Source: Promicromonospora sp. MEB111 (GTDB taxonomy: Bacteria; Actinomycetota; Actinomycetes; Actinomycetales; Cellulomonadaceae). From it: a stretch of 64,000 nt of DNA. Positions 1-8,296 of this stretch are shown piece after piece (the first letter of the stretch is position 1; each line of letters starts with the position of its first letter). Made by a program: the position numbers and the translations under genes. The notes beneath the pieces are model-generated. The model was not told the origin of the DNA, ran no database searches, and saw only the letters and a program-made list of their open reading frames with translations. Where the stretch lies: contig NZ_JARVSD010000026.1 of NCBI RefSeq assembly GCF_030209445.1, positions 1 to 64,000 of the forward strand. Direction: 5' to 3'.

Positions 1-1
1 C

Positions 2-595
2 GTCGCCACGGTGTCGGCGCCGGCGGCGCCGTCGAGCGCTGCCGCGGCCACCAGCCCCGCCGCGGCCACCGGCGCACGCCAGGCCGGTGCCCCGGCACAG
101 GGCGCCGTCGCCGTCGCCGAGCGCCCCCAGCCGTCGCGGCCCGAGCCGTCCGGCCCCGAGGCCGGTCGTCCGGAGCCGTCGCGACCCGTTTCCGCACCGC
201 CGTCCGCGGCCAGCGCCGCCGACCAGGCCTGGCTGTCGGGCGCCAGCGCGACCGAGCCTCCCGCGGACTACGACATGCCGGAGCCCGAGCCGGTCTACGA
301 GGACCAGGCTCCGCCCCCGGCCGGGCCACCGATGTCGGGTGCGGTCAGTGCGCGTGAGGCGCTCCGGCAGGCAGCCGAGCGCCGCGCCCGGGCCGCCGCG
401 AACGGCGCGCCCGCCGAGCCGCGGAGCACGGGCTCGACCGGTTCGAAGGCGACGCCGCCGACCGACACGTCCGAGTACTACGACGAGCCCTCGGACGACG
501 ACCCGGACATCGTCTCGGGCGGGCTCGCCGGGGTGTCGCTCGTGGTGCAGGTGCTGGGCGGAACGGTGATCGACGAGATCGTGGAGCAGGCATGA
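2..595 (+). CDS. dnaX: DNA polymerase III gamma/tau subunit, C-terminal part (partial)
   Basis: The frame is open from the left edge, so only about the last 197 codons are present. The clamp-loader ATPase domain lies outside the window. What is seen is a long Ala/Pro/Glu/Arg-rich linker, an acidic stretch, and a final segment (DDDPDIVSGGLAGV...VLGGTVIDEI) that matches the conserved C-terminal end of actinobacterial DnaX. In the family this protein loads the beta clamp at the replication fork. The stop overlaps the next gene's ATG as ATGA, so the NUDIX gene is probably translationally coupled. The identity rests on the tail and on the proximity of recR. Confidence 0.8.
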   Translation, partial: VATVSAPAAPSSAAAATSPAAATGARQAGAPAQGAVAVAERPQPSRPEPSGPEAGRPEPSRPVSAPPSAASAADQAWLSGASATEPPADYDMPEPEPVYEDQAPPPAGPPMSGAVSAREALRQAAERRARAAANGAPAEPRSTGSTGSKATPPTDTSEYYDEPSDDDPDIVSGGLAGVSLVVQVLGGTVIDEIVEQA

Positions 596-1008
596 GCAAG
601 GACGACGGGATCACGACGCTGCGCATCGTCGCGGCCGTCGTGGAGCGGGCCGACGGGCGGCACCTGCTGGTCCGGAAGCGGGGCACCGAGGCGTTCATGC
701 AGGTGGGCGGCAAGATCGAGCCGGGCGAGGAGCCGCTGGCAGCGCTGGTCCGGGAGTTCGAGGAGGAGGTCGGGCTACGGCTCGACCCGGCCGACGTCGA
801 GAGCCTCGGCCGGTTCGGGGCGCCCGCCGCGAACGAGCCCGACCACGTCGTCGACGCCCACGCCTACCGGGTGCGCCTCCGGCCCGGCGCGGAGATCGCG
901 GTCCGGGCGGAGCTCGAGGAGCTCGTGTGGATCGACCCCGCGGACCCGGTGGCGAGCTACCCGATCGCGCCGTTGTCGCGCGACCTGCTGGTCGCCGCCG
1001 GGCACTGA
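592..1008 (+). CDS. NUDIX hydrolase
   Basis: 138 residues. A complete Nudix box lies at about residues 41-63 (GKIEPGEEPLAAL, then REFEEEVGL), matching GX5EX7REUXEEXGU, so the metal-binding glutamates are intact. The family cleaves nucleoside diphosphates linked to another moiety; the QVGGKIE type often acts on damaged nucleotides or ADP-ribose compounds, but the substrate cannot be read from the sequence. The ATG lies inside the dnaX stop (ATGA). The gene ends 7 nt before the stop of the convergent small ORF at 1016-1192. Confidence 0.85.
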   Translation: MSKDDGITTLRIVAAVVERADGRHLLVRKRGTEAFMQVGGKIEPGEEPLAALVREFEEEVGLRLDPADVESLGRFGAPAANEPDHVVDAHAYRVRLRPGAEIAVRAELEELVWIDPADPVASYPIAPLSRDLLVAAGH

Positions 1009-1015
1009 GGTCCGG

Positions 1016-1192
1016 TCAGCTCTCGGCCTGCTGCGCCCGGTACCGGGCCACGCGCTCGGCGCGTTCGCGCTCCAGCCGACGGCGGGGGTCCCGGTCCTCG
1101 GACTGCTCGGCCGGTCCCGCCACGTGCAGGAGCAGCCAGTTGAGCCGCCACAGGACGCGGTAGCCCAGGGTCAGACCGTCGCGGTTGCGCAT
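1016..1192 (-). CDS. Small basic hypothetical protein (58 aa)
   Basis: Starting at the ATG at 1192, it has a GGAGG Shine-Dalgarno 7 nt upstream, which argues for this start over the upstream in-frame codon at 1252. The protein begins MRNRDGLTLGYRVLWRLNWLLLHVAGP and ends in a highly charged Arg/Glu helix with a coiled-coil-like pattern. It is divergent from the MarR-type regulator, with the candidate operator between them, so it may share that control. I do not recognise the family and assign no function. Confidence 0.55.
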   Translation of the reverse strand: MRNRDGLTLGYRVLWRLNWLLLHVAGPAEQSEDRDPRRRLERERAERVARYRAQQAES

Positions 1193-1209
1193 GTGCTGCC
1201 TCCATTTGC

Positions 1210-1236
1210 TTGGTGTACCAATAGTTTGCACACCAA
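1210..1236. promoter_or_regulatory. Candidate MarR/OhrR operator
   Basis: TTGGTGT (1210-1216) and ACACCAA (1230-1236) form a 7-bp inverted repeat. A shorter nested one, TTGGT-GT-ACCAA, lies at 1210-1221. The site sits between the divergent small gene and the MarR-family gene and overlaps the likely promoters of both. MarR proteins usually bind such palindromes and repress themselves. Binding is inferred. Confidence 0.5.
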
Positions 1237-1269
1237 CTGTTACGCTGGTCAAGATCCGAGAGGAGCCGC

Positions 1270-1734
1270 ATGACCGTCACGTCCCGCGCCGACGTCGCGC
1301 CCGACCCCGAGGACCTGCTGGCTCTCGACCGTCAGGTGTGCTTCGCCCTGGCCGTCGCCTCGCGCAGCGTCATCGCGCTGTACCGGCCGCTGCTCGAACC
1401 GATGGGCATCACGCACCCGCAGTACCTGGTCATGCTCGCCCTGTGGGAGCGGTCGCCGCTGTCGGTCAAGCAGCTCAGCGGGCTGCTGCAGCTCGACCCC
1501 GGCACCCTGTCCCCGCTGCTCAAGCGGCTCGAGGCGATCGGCTACGTGACCCGGCGCCGGGACCCGCGCGACGAGCGCGCCCTCGCCGTGGAGCTCACTG
1601 AGGAGGGGCGTGCGCTGCGCGAGCAGGCCTTGCGCGTGCCGCCTGCCATCATGGAGCGCCTGGGCATGTCCGCCGAGGAGCTCGGGCTGCTCCACCGCAG
1701 CCTCACCCGCGTCATCGCGGCGGCCGCCCCATGA
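1270..1734 (+). CDS. MarR-family regulator, OhrR-like
   Basis: 154 residues with the MarR winged-helix layout: a dimerisation helix, then THPQYLVMLALWER, LSVKQLSGLLQLDPGTLSPLLKRLE and the wing VTRRRDPRDERALAV. The N-terminal LDRQVCFAL carries a Cys (residue 24) at the place of the peroxide-sensing Cys of OhrR regulators. In that family, oxidation of this Cys by organic hydroperoxides releases DNA. AGAGGAG precedes the ATG. It overlaps the VOC gene by ATGA. No ohr gene is adjacent; the only OsmC/Ohr-superfamily gene here is at 55221, so the regulated partner is uncertain. Confidence 0.8.
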   Translation: MTVTSRADVAPDPEDLLALDRQVCFALAVASRSVIALYRPLLEPMGITHPQYLVMLALWERSPLSVKQLSGLLQLDPGTLSPLLKRLEAIGYVTRRRDPRDERALAVELTEEGRALREQALRVPPAIMERLGMSAEELGLLHRSLTRVIAAAAP

Positions 1735-2123
1735 CCCGCGGACGCCTGCACCATGTCGAGCTCTGGGTCCCGGACCTCGCCCTCGCCGAACGGTCGTGGG
1801 GCTGGCTCCTGACCACGCTCGGCTACACCGAGCACCAGCGCTGGTCCGCCGGGGTGAGCTGGATCCTGGACGGCACCTACGTCGTCGTCGAGCAGAGCCC
1901 GGCTCAGGGCGCCGGACCGCACGACCGCCTCGCGCCTGGGCTCAACCACCTCGCGTTCCACGGCGGCACCCGCGGCGAGGTGGACCGGCTCGTCGAGGAG
2001 GCGGCCGCGCACGGCTGGGCGCTCCTCTTCTCCGACAGGCATCCCCACGCCGGCGGCCCCGACCACTACGCGGCCTACCTGGAGAACGAGGACGGCTACG
2101 AGGTCGAGGTCGTCGCCGGCTGA
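1731..2123 (+). CDS. VOC (glyoxalase/bleomycin resistance) family protein
   Basis: 130 residues, one VOC module with the paired beta-alpha-beta-beta-beta pattern. LHHVELWVPDL near the start and GLNHLAFHGG in the middle supply the His residues that usually bind metal. The last strand carries YLENEDGYEVEVV, where a Glu ligand is expected. Family members act as glyoxalases, dioxygenases or antibiotic-binding proteins, and the substrate is not evident. It is coupled to the OhrR-like gene by ATGA, so it may belong to a thiol-stress response. Confidence 0.8.
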   Translation: MTRGRLHHVELWVPDLALAERSWGWLLTTLGYTEHQRWSAGVSWILDGTYVVVEQSPAQGAGPHDRLAPGLNHLAFHGGTRGEVDRLVEEAAAHGWALLFSDRHPHAGGPDHYAAYLENEDGYEVEVVAG

Positions 2124-2162
2124 CCTGCGGGCGTGTCAGTGGCTCCTGGCACACTTCCCGGC

Positions 2163-2673
2163 ATGCCCGACACCACGACACTCCGGCCCGCATCGGCCCG
2201 AGCCGGACGGGAGCGTGGGCAGGGGCAGCCTGAGCCAGTGGTTCGAGGCGGCGTTCGAGGTCGACGGTGTCCGGTACCGCACCGCCGAGCACTGGATGAT
2301 GGCGCAGAAGGCCCGCCTGTTCGGCGACCCCGAGGCGGAGCGCGCGGCCGTCGACGCTCCCAACCCCGCGCTCGCGAAGGCCGCCGGCCGCACGGTCCGC
2401 GACTTCGACGACGCGGTGTGGGTGCGCGAGCGCTTCGAGATCGTGGTGCGCGGCAACGAGCACAAGTTCGCCGCCCACCCGGACCTGCGCGAGTACCTGG
2501 TACGCACCGGCTCCCGGGTGCTCGTGGAGGCGAGCCCGCGCGACCGCGTCTGGGGCATCGGGATGGGTGCCCAGAACGAGAACGCGGAGAACCCGGCGGC
2601 ATGGCGGGGCCTCAACCTGCTGGGCTTCGCCCTGATGGAGGCCCGGGAGCGGCTCCGAAAAGACCAGGACTGA
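2163..2673 (+). pseudogene. NADAR-family gene with an apparent N-terminal frameshift
   Basis: The NADAR domain is clear from about 2188 to the stop (DGSVGRGSLSQWF, TAEHWMMAQKARLFGD, VLVEASPRDRVWGIGMGA, WRGLNLLGFALMEARERL). Family members remove ADP-ribose from nucleic acids or cleave related N-glycosides. The natural start (ATG 2163, MPDTTTL) lies in a different frame from the domain. Continuing upstream in the domain frame gives HRPEPDGSVGRG, the normal family sequence, so one base appears to be missing near 2181-2188. A GTG at 2215 could start a shortened 152-residue protein, which would lose this conserved segment. Either a real mutation or a sequencing error is possible. Confidence 0.65.
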
Positions 2674-2689
2674 GCCGGCGTCCGGCCGT

Positions 2690-2702
2690 TACGGTCCGGG
2701 GA
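2690..2702 (+). promoter_or_regulatory. Leaderless-type -10 (TACGGT) before 2702
   Basis: TACGGT at 2690-2695, then 6 nt, then ATG 2702, with no Shine-Dalgarno. The promoter survives although the gene behind it is broken. Confidence 0.5.
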
Positions 2703-3324
2703 TGCGCAGCATCCCCGACACGATGGACCCGGACGTCGTCCGGGCCGTCGACGCGCGCCTGGACCATGTCGAGCAGGAGTACGGCGTCAGCGTCCTGTGG
2801 GCGATCGAGAGCGGCAGCCGCGCCTGGGGGTTCCCGTCGCCGGACTCGGACCACGACTGCCGGTTCATCTCCGTGCGCCGCGCCCACGACTACCTGGGCC
2901 TGCGCGCACGCCGGGACGTGATCGAGACGCCGCTGGACAAGGTCTTCGACGTCAACGGCTGGGACGTGCGCAAAGCACCCTGACGAACCACTACCTGCAC
3001 GTCGGCAGGAACAGCCTGGGTCTGTACGAGTCGACCGGGGCGGCCAAGACGTTCCTCTACGCCCTGCGGCCGGCGGTCACGCTGCGCTGGATGCGCGTGC
3101 GGGAAGGCGCGGCGACGCCGCCGATGGACCTGCCGGCGCTCGTCGCGGGCTCCTCCGTGCCCGACGACGTCCGCGCGGCCGTCGAGGCGGTGCTGCGCCG
3201 GGCGGGGGCGGCCCTGTCGGCGCCGGGGCCGCTGCGGACGGGCGGCACCCGCGACCACGCCTGGTCGCTCGCGGACGACGTGTTCCGCCGGCTGGTCGGC
3301 GGCGTTCCCCAGCCCGTCGGGTAG
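2702..3324 (+). pseudogene. Broken nucleotidyltransferase (COG3541-type)
   Basis: The first frame (2702-2983) encodes the N-terminus of a DNA polymerase beta-like nucleotidyltransferase: ESGSRAWGFPSPDSDHDCRF has the GS...D-x-D catalytic pattern, followed by DVIETPLDKVFDVNGWDVRKA. It then stops. The C-terminal part continues in another frame from about 2973 to 3324 (NHYLHVGRNSLGLYE, KTFLYALRPAVTLRWM). In intact relatives about 50-60 residues separate these parts (roughly RLLRKSNP...EWL), and they are missing here. A deletion that also shifted the frame explains both facts. The gene is almost certainly non-functional. Confidence 0.75.
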
Positions 3325-3372
3325 CCGGCCGTATCGCATGCCGAGCCCGGCCTTCCGTCGTCGCGCCCGGTC

Positions 3373-3387
3373 CGCGACAATGTCGCG
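3373..3387. promoter_or_regulatory. Perfect palindrome upstream of the serine hydrolase
   Basis: CGCGACA-A-TGTCGCG, 7-bp arms around one central base, ends 28 nt before the start codon at 3415. Its size and place fit a TetR-type operator or a short stem in the 5' leader. No regulator gene is adjacent. Confidence 0.35.
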
Positions 3388-3414
3388 TCGCCGAGCGAAA
3401 GGACGTGCTCCAGC

Positions 3415-4851
3415 ATGTCGCGGATCCTGCCCCGGTCCACCCCCGAGGCCGAGGGGCTCGACCCCGCGGCGCTGCGCCGTCTGGTCGACCGCCTGGACGC
3501 CCTGGAGGACGTGCACAGCGTCATGGTGCTGCGCCATGGCAGCGTGGTCGGCGAGGCCTGGTGGCACCCGCACACGGCCGCCCGCCCGCACGTCATGTTC
3601 TCGGTGAGCAAGAGCTTCACGTCCACGGCGGTCGGCATCGCGGTCCACGAGGGCCTCCTGACCCTGGACGACCGGGTCGTCGACCTCCTGCCGGACGACG
3701 CCCCCGCCGACCCGGGCCCGCACCTCGGTGCCATGCGCGTGCGCGACCTGCTGACCATGACGACGGGCCACAGCGCCTCGACGATGGAGGGCATCGACCG
3801 CACGATCTCCCTGCCGGGCGCCGGCTGGGCGCGCGCGATCCTGGCTCAGCCCGTGGAGCACGAGCCGGGCACGCGCTTCGTCTACAACACGGGCGCGACC
3901 TACCTGCTGTCGGCGATCCTGCACCGGCTCACCGGGCAGCGCCTGCTCGACTACCTGACGCCCCGCCTCCTTGCGCCGCTCGGCATCACGCACGCCACGT
4001 GGGAGCAGGACCCCGACGGCATCGACGTGGGCGGGTTCGGGCTGTCGGTCACCACCGAGGAGATGGCGGCGTTCGGGCAGCTCTACCTGCAGGGCGGCGT
4101 CTGGCAGGGGCAGCAGCTCGTCCCCGCGGAGTGGGTGGCGGCGGCGACGGCCGCGCAGGTCCCGAACGGCCCGCACGACTGGCCCGACTGGAACCAGGGC
4201 TACGGCTACCAGTTCTGGCAGTGCCGCCACGGCGCCTACCGGGCCGACGGCGCGTTCGGGCAGTACATCGTCGTCTGGCCGGAGAAGGACCTGGTGCTCA
4301 CCATGACCTCGGGCCTCTCGGACCTGCAGTCCGTGCTGGACGTGGTCTGGGACACCCTGCTGCCCGACGGCGCCTGGGTCGCCCCGGGTCAGGCGGTGCC
4401 GGGCGCGGAGGCGGTCCCGTTCGAGCAGGCCCTGCCGACGCCGGCCGGCGCCCCGTCGTCGCCGCTGGTCGAGGCGCTGCGCGGCGTGACCTTCGAGCTG
4501 GAGGAGAACCAGCGGGACGTCGGCGCGCTGGCCCTGGGCCGCGCCGCGGACGGCCGCACCGAGGTGACGTTCACGCCCACCGCCGGGCCCGACCGGGTCC
4601 TGCGGTTCGGGCACGGGGAGTGGGTCCCGGGGAGCTGGCCGTTCCGGGGCGCCCCGGCCGACGTCGCGACCGCGGCCGCCTGGACCGATGAGTCCACGCT
4701 GCGCGGTCGTCTGGTGTTCCTCGGCACGCCGTTCGAGTGGCGCCTGGAGCTGCGGTTCGCGGGCGACGACGTGGCGGTGACGATCGACCAGAACGTCGCC
4801 TTCGGCGAGCGGGAGCTGCTGCGCGTGAAGGGCCGGGCGCGCCGGGACTGA
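3415..4851 (+). CDS. Serine hydrolase, class C beta-lactamase/esterase fold
   Basis: 478 residues. SVSK at residues 63-66 is the SxxK nucleophile motif, VYNTGATYLLS fits the Tyr/Asn motif, and DGAFGQYIVVWPE stands in the place of the third motif. The first 320 residues form the beta-lactamase-like domain. The remaining about 150 are a beta-rich extension as seen in related esterases and peptidases. There is no signal peptide, so it is probably cytosolic. Substrates in this family range from esters to D-amino-acid peptides and cannot be deduced. AAAGGA precedes the ATG. Confidence 0.8.
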   Translation: MSRILPRSTPEAEGLDPAALRRLVDRLDALEDVHSVMVLRHGSVVGEAWWHPHTAARPHVMFSVSKSFTSTAVGIAVHEGLLTLDDRVVDLLPDDAPADPGPHLGAMRVRDLLTMTTGHSASTMEGIDRTISLPGAGWARAILAQPVEHEPGTRFVYNTGATYLLSAILHRLTGQRLLDYLTPRLLAPLGITHATWEQDPDGIDVGGFGLSVTTEEMAAFGQLYLQGGVWQGQQLVPAEWVAAATAAQVPNGPHDWPDWNQGYGYQFWQCRHGAYRADGAFGQYIVVWPEKDLVLTMTSGLSDLQSVLDVVWDTLLPDGAWVAPGQAVPGAEAVPFEQALPTPAGAPSSPLVEALRGVTFELEENQRDVGALALGRAADGRTEVTFTPTAGPDRVLRFGHGEWVPGSWPFRGAPADVATAAAWTDESTLRGRLVFLGTPFEWRLELRFAGDDVAVTIDQNVAFGERELLRVKGRARRD

Positions 4852-4923
4852 CCTGCGGCGTCATCCCCTGGTCGTACGCCTGGTTCATCCCCGGGGTCGA
4901 CGGCCCGTGTGGGCGACTCGCGC

Positions 4924-4936
4924 TAGTGTCCCCGCA
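4924..4936 (+). promoter_or_regulatory. Leaderless-type -10 (TAGTGT) before 4936
   Basis: TAGTGT at 4924-4929, 6 nt, ATG 4936, with no Shine-Dalgarno. Confidence 0.5.
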
Positions 4937-5856
4937 TGACACCAGACGGTGGTATCCGCGCGCAGGGCGTGCGGCGTTCGTTCGGGCCGGTCCACGCCGT
5001 GGCCGACGTCGACCTGGTCGCCGCACCAGGCCGCGTCACCGCGCTCATCGGTCCCAACGGGTCGGGCAAGACGACCCTCCTGCTGATGCTCGCGGGGCTG
5101 CTGACGCCCGACGCGGGGACCATCAGCATCGCCGGGGCGGACCCGGTGACCCAGAACTACGCCGCACGCTCGCGCACCGGCTGGATGCCTGACGTGTTCG
5201 GCACGTGGGACTCGCTGACCGCGCGCGAGGTGCTGACGACGGTCGCGGCGGCGTACCGGATGGACGCGGCGGCTGGGCAGGCCCGCGCCGGCGAGCTGCT
5301 GGAGCTGGTGCACCTGTCGGAGCTCGCCGACCAGCCCGCGCACGTCCTCTCGCGCGGCCAGAAGCAGCGCCTCGGCCTGGCTCGTGCCCTGGTGCACGAC
5401 CCCGCCGTCCTGCTCCTCGACGAGCCCGCCTCCGGGCTGGACCCGCGCTCCCGCGTGGACCTGCGCGTGCTCGTGCGCCGGCTCGCGGCCGAGGGCAAGA
5501 CGGTGCTGGTCTCCTCGCACGTGCTCACCGAGCTCGACGAGATGGCCGACGACGCCGTGTTCATCTCGCGCGGGCGCACGGTCGCCACGCAGTCGGTGGC
5601 CGACGGCGACCGGCCGCGCGAGTGGCGCCTGACCGCGCTGGACCCCGAGGCGCTCACGGCCTGGCTGGACCAGAACGGCCCGGCCTACCGCCGGGAGTCC
5701 GACGGCCCCGCCGTGCTCGTGGAGCTGGCGGGCGACGCCGCCGCCGCGGCGCTGCTGCGGTCCGCGGTCGAGGCCGGCGTCGACGTGTCGAGCCTCGCCC
5801 CCGCGGGCGGCGTGCTGGAGCAGGCCTACCTGGCCCTTGAGGAGGAGCGGCGATGA
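4936..5856 (+). CDS. ABC transporter ATP-binding protein
   Basis: 306 residues. Walker A GPNGSGKTTL, signature LSRGQKQRLGLARAL (SRGQ rather than SGGQ), Walker B VLLLDEPASGLD and the switch histidine VSSHVL are all present. The C-terminal about 90 residues are the accessory domain common in CcmA/DrrA-type exporters. It drives the membrane subunit encoded next, which it overlaps by ATGA. The exported substrate is unknown. The start is chosen at ATG 4936 because the -10-like hexamer sits 6 nt upstream. Confidence 0.9.
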   Translation: MTPDGGIRAQGVRRSFGPVHAVADVDLVAAPGRVTALIGPNGSGKTTLLLMLAGLLTPDAGTISIAGADPVTQNYAARSRTGWMPDVFGTWDSLTAREVLTTVAAAYRMDAAAGQARAGELLELVHLSELADQPAHVLSRGQKQRLGLARALVHDPAVLLLDEPASGLDPRSRVDLRVLVRRLAAEGKTVLVSSHVLTELDEMADDAVFISRGRTVATQSVADGDRPREWRLTALDPEALTAWLDQNGPAYRRESDGPAVLVELAGDAAAAALLRSAVEAGVDVSSLAPAGGVLEQAYLALEEERR

Positions 5857-7004
5857 GCGTTGACCTGGAAGTGGCCGAGCCGGCGCCGGCCGACGGCGGC
5901 GTGCCCGCCGGACGCGGCACCTGGTCCCTGTCGTGGCACGGCCTGCGCACCGTCACGGTGCTGGAGCTGCGGCAGCGCGTGCGCTCGACGCGGTGGAAGA
6001 CCGCGCTGATCGTGTGGTTCGTCGTGGTCGGCGTGATCACGATGCTGACCACCGGCGCCTTCGCCATCATCTCGGGCGACCAGAGCTCGGACGAGTCGTT
6101 CGGCGGGATGGTCTACAGCATCGTCGTCGGGTTCGTCCTGTTCCTCGGGCTGCTGGTGGCGCCGACCCTGTCGTCGGGCGCGATCAACGGCGACCGGAAC
6201 GCGGGGACGCTCGCGACCCTGCAGGTGACCCTGCTGTCGCCCGCGGAGATCGTGCTCGGCAAGCTCGCCGCGGCCTGGATCGCGGCGCTCGCGTTCCTCG
6301 TCGCCAGCATCCCGTTCCTGGTGTGGGCGCTGGTCGGCGGCGGCGTGTCCTGGCTCGCGCTGCTCACCACGGTGCTCATGCTGGCGCTCGTGCTCGGCGT
6401 CGTGTGCGCCATCGGGCTGGGCTTCTCGGCCGTGGTCTCCAAGACCTCGGGGTCGGCCGTGCTCACCTACCTCACGGTGGGCGGCATCACCGCGGTCCTG
6501 CCCATCATGTTCGGCCTGCTCGTCCCCGCGACCACCACCACCGAGAACATCAGGGTGTGGGACGTCGAGCCCGGCTACACCTGGGAGGAGACCACGGCGC
6601 CCGAGTGCGAGTGGCAGACCCACGAGGTCGACGTCTGGCACAGCGAGCGCACCTGGTGGCTTCTCGCCCCCAACCCGTTCGTGGTGGTCGCCGACGCGCA
6701 GCCGCTCAACGGCGACCCGGAGGCGCTCTCCGAGGACGGCAACATGCTGGCCGTGCTGCAGTACGGCGTGCGGTACGCGCGGACCGGCGACGACGGGCCG
6801 CAGGACTGGTGCAGCGGCTACGTCATGGACGGCGACACCGTCCAGGCCGAGTCGCCCGTGGAGCCCGTCGAGGTCACCGACCAGCTCGTCTGGCCGTGGG
6901 GGCTCGGGTTCGACCTGCTGCTCGGCGCCGCCGGCGTGATCGTGGCGGTCAACCGCCTGCGCGTACCGACGGCGCAGCTCCCGCAGGGCACCCGCGTCGC
7001 CTGA
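5853..7004 (+). CDS. ABC transporter permease (ABC-2 type)
   Basis: 383 residues. After a about 40-residue cytoplasmic N-terminus come hydrophobic segments at roughly 48-72, 95-115, 150-170, 178-200 and 208-228. A long extracytoplasmic loop (about 229-340, with three Cys) follows, then a last helix near 350-370. SSGAINGDRNAGTLATLQVTLLSPAEIVLGKL is the conserved coupling region of ABC-2 permeases. It partners with the ATPase at 4936. The large Cys-containing external loop is unusual for the family and may be a substrate or partner contact site. Confidence 0.85.
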   Translation: MSVDLEVAEPAPADGGVPAGRGTWSLSWHGLRTVTVLELRQRVRSTRWKTALIVWFVVVGVITMLTTGAFAIISGDQSSDESFGGMVYSIVVGFVLFLGLLVAPTLSSGAINGDRNAGTLATLQVTLLSPAEIVLGKLAAAWIAALAFLVASIPFLVWALVGGGVSWLALLTTVLMLALVLGVVCAIGLGFSAVVSKTSGSAVLTYLTVGGITAVLPIMFGLLVPATTTTENIRVWDVEPGYTWEETTAPECEWQTHEVDVWHSERTWWLLAPNPFVVVADAQPLNGDPEALSEDGNMLAVLQYGVRYARTGDDGPQDWCSGYVMDGDTVQAESPVEPVEVTDQLVWPWGLGFDLLLGAAGVIVAVNRLRVPTAQLPQGTRVA

Positions 7005-7007
7005 CCG

Positions 7008-7577
7008 TCAGGAGTGGAGGGCGTCGTACTCCGCCTCGGCGGCGACGTCGTCCTCCACGTCCAGGCGCAGGTGCGCCAGCAGCACCTGCAGCACGCGCAG
7101 CGCGGAGGCCGCGCGCTCGCCCCACAGCGAGAAGTACGAGAACTGCCACCACCACAGGGCCTCGAGCTCGTGGCCGCTGTCGAAGTGCTGCAGGCCCTTG
7201 GCCAGGGCCTCGGCGACGCACGCGAGGTCGCCCGACAGCGACGCGGACCCGACGTCCTCGCCGAGCACGGGGTCCACCACCTCGGTGTAGTCGTCGAACC
7301 CGTCGAACATCTTGGACAGGGCCTCGCGCAGCGGGTCGAGGTCGGTGTCGGGTCCGGCGTCGGGCTCGTAGCGCTCCTTGGGCACCACGTCCACGATCGC
7401 GGCGAGCCGTGCGCCCGCGGCCAGCAGGTCGGACGCCGCCAGCACGAGCAGCGAGAGCTCCGCCCCGGGCATCCCGCCGGAGGCGACCTGGGTCACCGTC
7501 GACAGGAACGTCCGTGCCTGCGTGGACACCTGGTCTGCGACCTCTCGGAGGTCCGACCCGGGCGTGATCTCGCTCAT
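7008..7577 (-). CDS. DUF5063 family protein
   Basis: 189 residues from ATG 7577, which has AGGTGGGG 8 nt upstream; the GTG at 7589 lies too close to the recR stop. The helical acidic sequence with ELSLLVLAASDLLAAGARL and the aromatic cluster ALWWWQFSYFSLWGERAASALRVL matches the DUF5063 proteins that follow recR in many actinobacteria. Function is unknown. The tight link to recR suggests a role connected to recombination or replication, but that is guilt by association. It ends 3 nt before the convergent ABC permease stop. Confidence 0.8.
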   Translation of the reverse strand: MSEITPGSDLREVADQVSTQARTFLSTVTQVASGGMPGAELSLLVLAASDLLAAGARLAAIVDVVPKERYEPDAGPDTDLDPLREALSKMFDGFDDYTEVVDPVLGEDVGSASLSGDLACVAEALAKGLQHFDSGHELEALWWWQFSYFSLWGERAASALRVLQVLLAHLRLDVEDDVAAEAEYDALHS

Positions 7578-7589
7578 CGTGATCCCCAC

Positions 7590-8195
7590 CTACTTGTCGT
7601 TGCCGATGACACGGCGGCCTTCGAACGCGCGACCGAGCGTCACCTCGTCCGCGTACTCCAAGTCTCCACCCACGGGCAGACCCGAGGCCAGCCGCGAGAC
7701 AGTGATTCCCATGTGGGCCATGAGTCGGGAAAGATAGGTCGCCGTGGCCTCTCCCTCGACGTTGGGGTCGGTGGCGAGGATGACCTCCTGCACCGTCCCG
7801 TCCGCGAGCCGGGCCAGCAGCTCGCTGATCCGTAGGTCGTCCGGGCCCACGTTCTCGATGGGATTGATGGCCCCGCCGAGCACGTGGTAGCGCCCGCGGA
7901 ACTCCCGGGTGCGCTCGATGGCGACGACGTCCTTGGGCTCCTCCACGACGCAGATCACCTCGTCGCTGCGCCGCGGGTCCAGGCAGATGCGGCACCGCTC
8001 GGCCTCGGCCACGTTGCCGCACAGCTCGCAGAACCGCACGCGCAGCTTCACCTCGGTGAGTGCGTCGACCAGCCGCTTGACCTCGTGGTTGTCCGTGGCC
8101 AGCAGGTGGAACGCGATGCGCTGCGCGCTCTTGGGCCCGACGCCGGGAAGCCGGCCGAGCTCGTCGATCAGGTCTTGGACCGCGCCTTCGTACAC
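7590..8195 (-). CDS. recR: Recombination protein RecR
   Basis: 201 residues, the normal RecR length. The helix-hairpin-helix segment [20 protein letters not shown] comes first, then a C4 zinc finger ([16 protein letters not shown]), then a Toprim domain containing [12 protein letters not shown] and [19 protein letters not shown]. RecR helps load RecA at gaps in the RecFOR pathway. The start is GTG 8195, with TAGGCT 8 nt upstream on this strand. The gene points away from dnaX, opposite to its usual orientation. Confidence 0.95.
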   Translation of the reverse strand: MYEGAVQDLIDELGRLPGVGPKSAQRIAFHLLATDNHEVKRLVDALTEVKLRVRFCELCGNVAEAERCRICLDPRRSDEVICVVEEPKDVVAIERTREFRGRYHVLGGAINPIENVGPDDLRISELLARLADGTVQEVILATDPNVEGEATATYLSRLMAHMGITVSRLASGLPVGGDLEYADEVTLGRAFEGRRVIGNDK

Positions 8196-8232
8196 AAGAG
8201 GTCAGCCTACGGGTCGGCACCGACATGCGGGC

Positions 8233-8259
8233 TGTCACTTCTCGCGCCGGCATATCGTC
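8233..8259 (+). promoter_or_regulatory. ECF41-type promoter
   Basis: TGTCAC (8233-8238) and CGTC (8256-8259) are separated by 17 nt. The known target promoters of ECF41 sigma factors carry a TGTCACA -35 and a CGTC -10. It drives the epimerase/sigma-factor operon that starts at 8297, so the sigma factor at 9220 should autoregulate. Confidence 0.7.
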
Positions 8260-8296
8260 TCGGGATCGTCCACAACAGCGACGAGAGGTGAGAACG

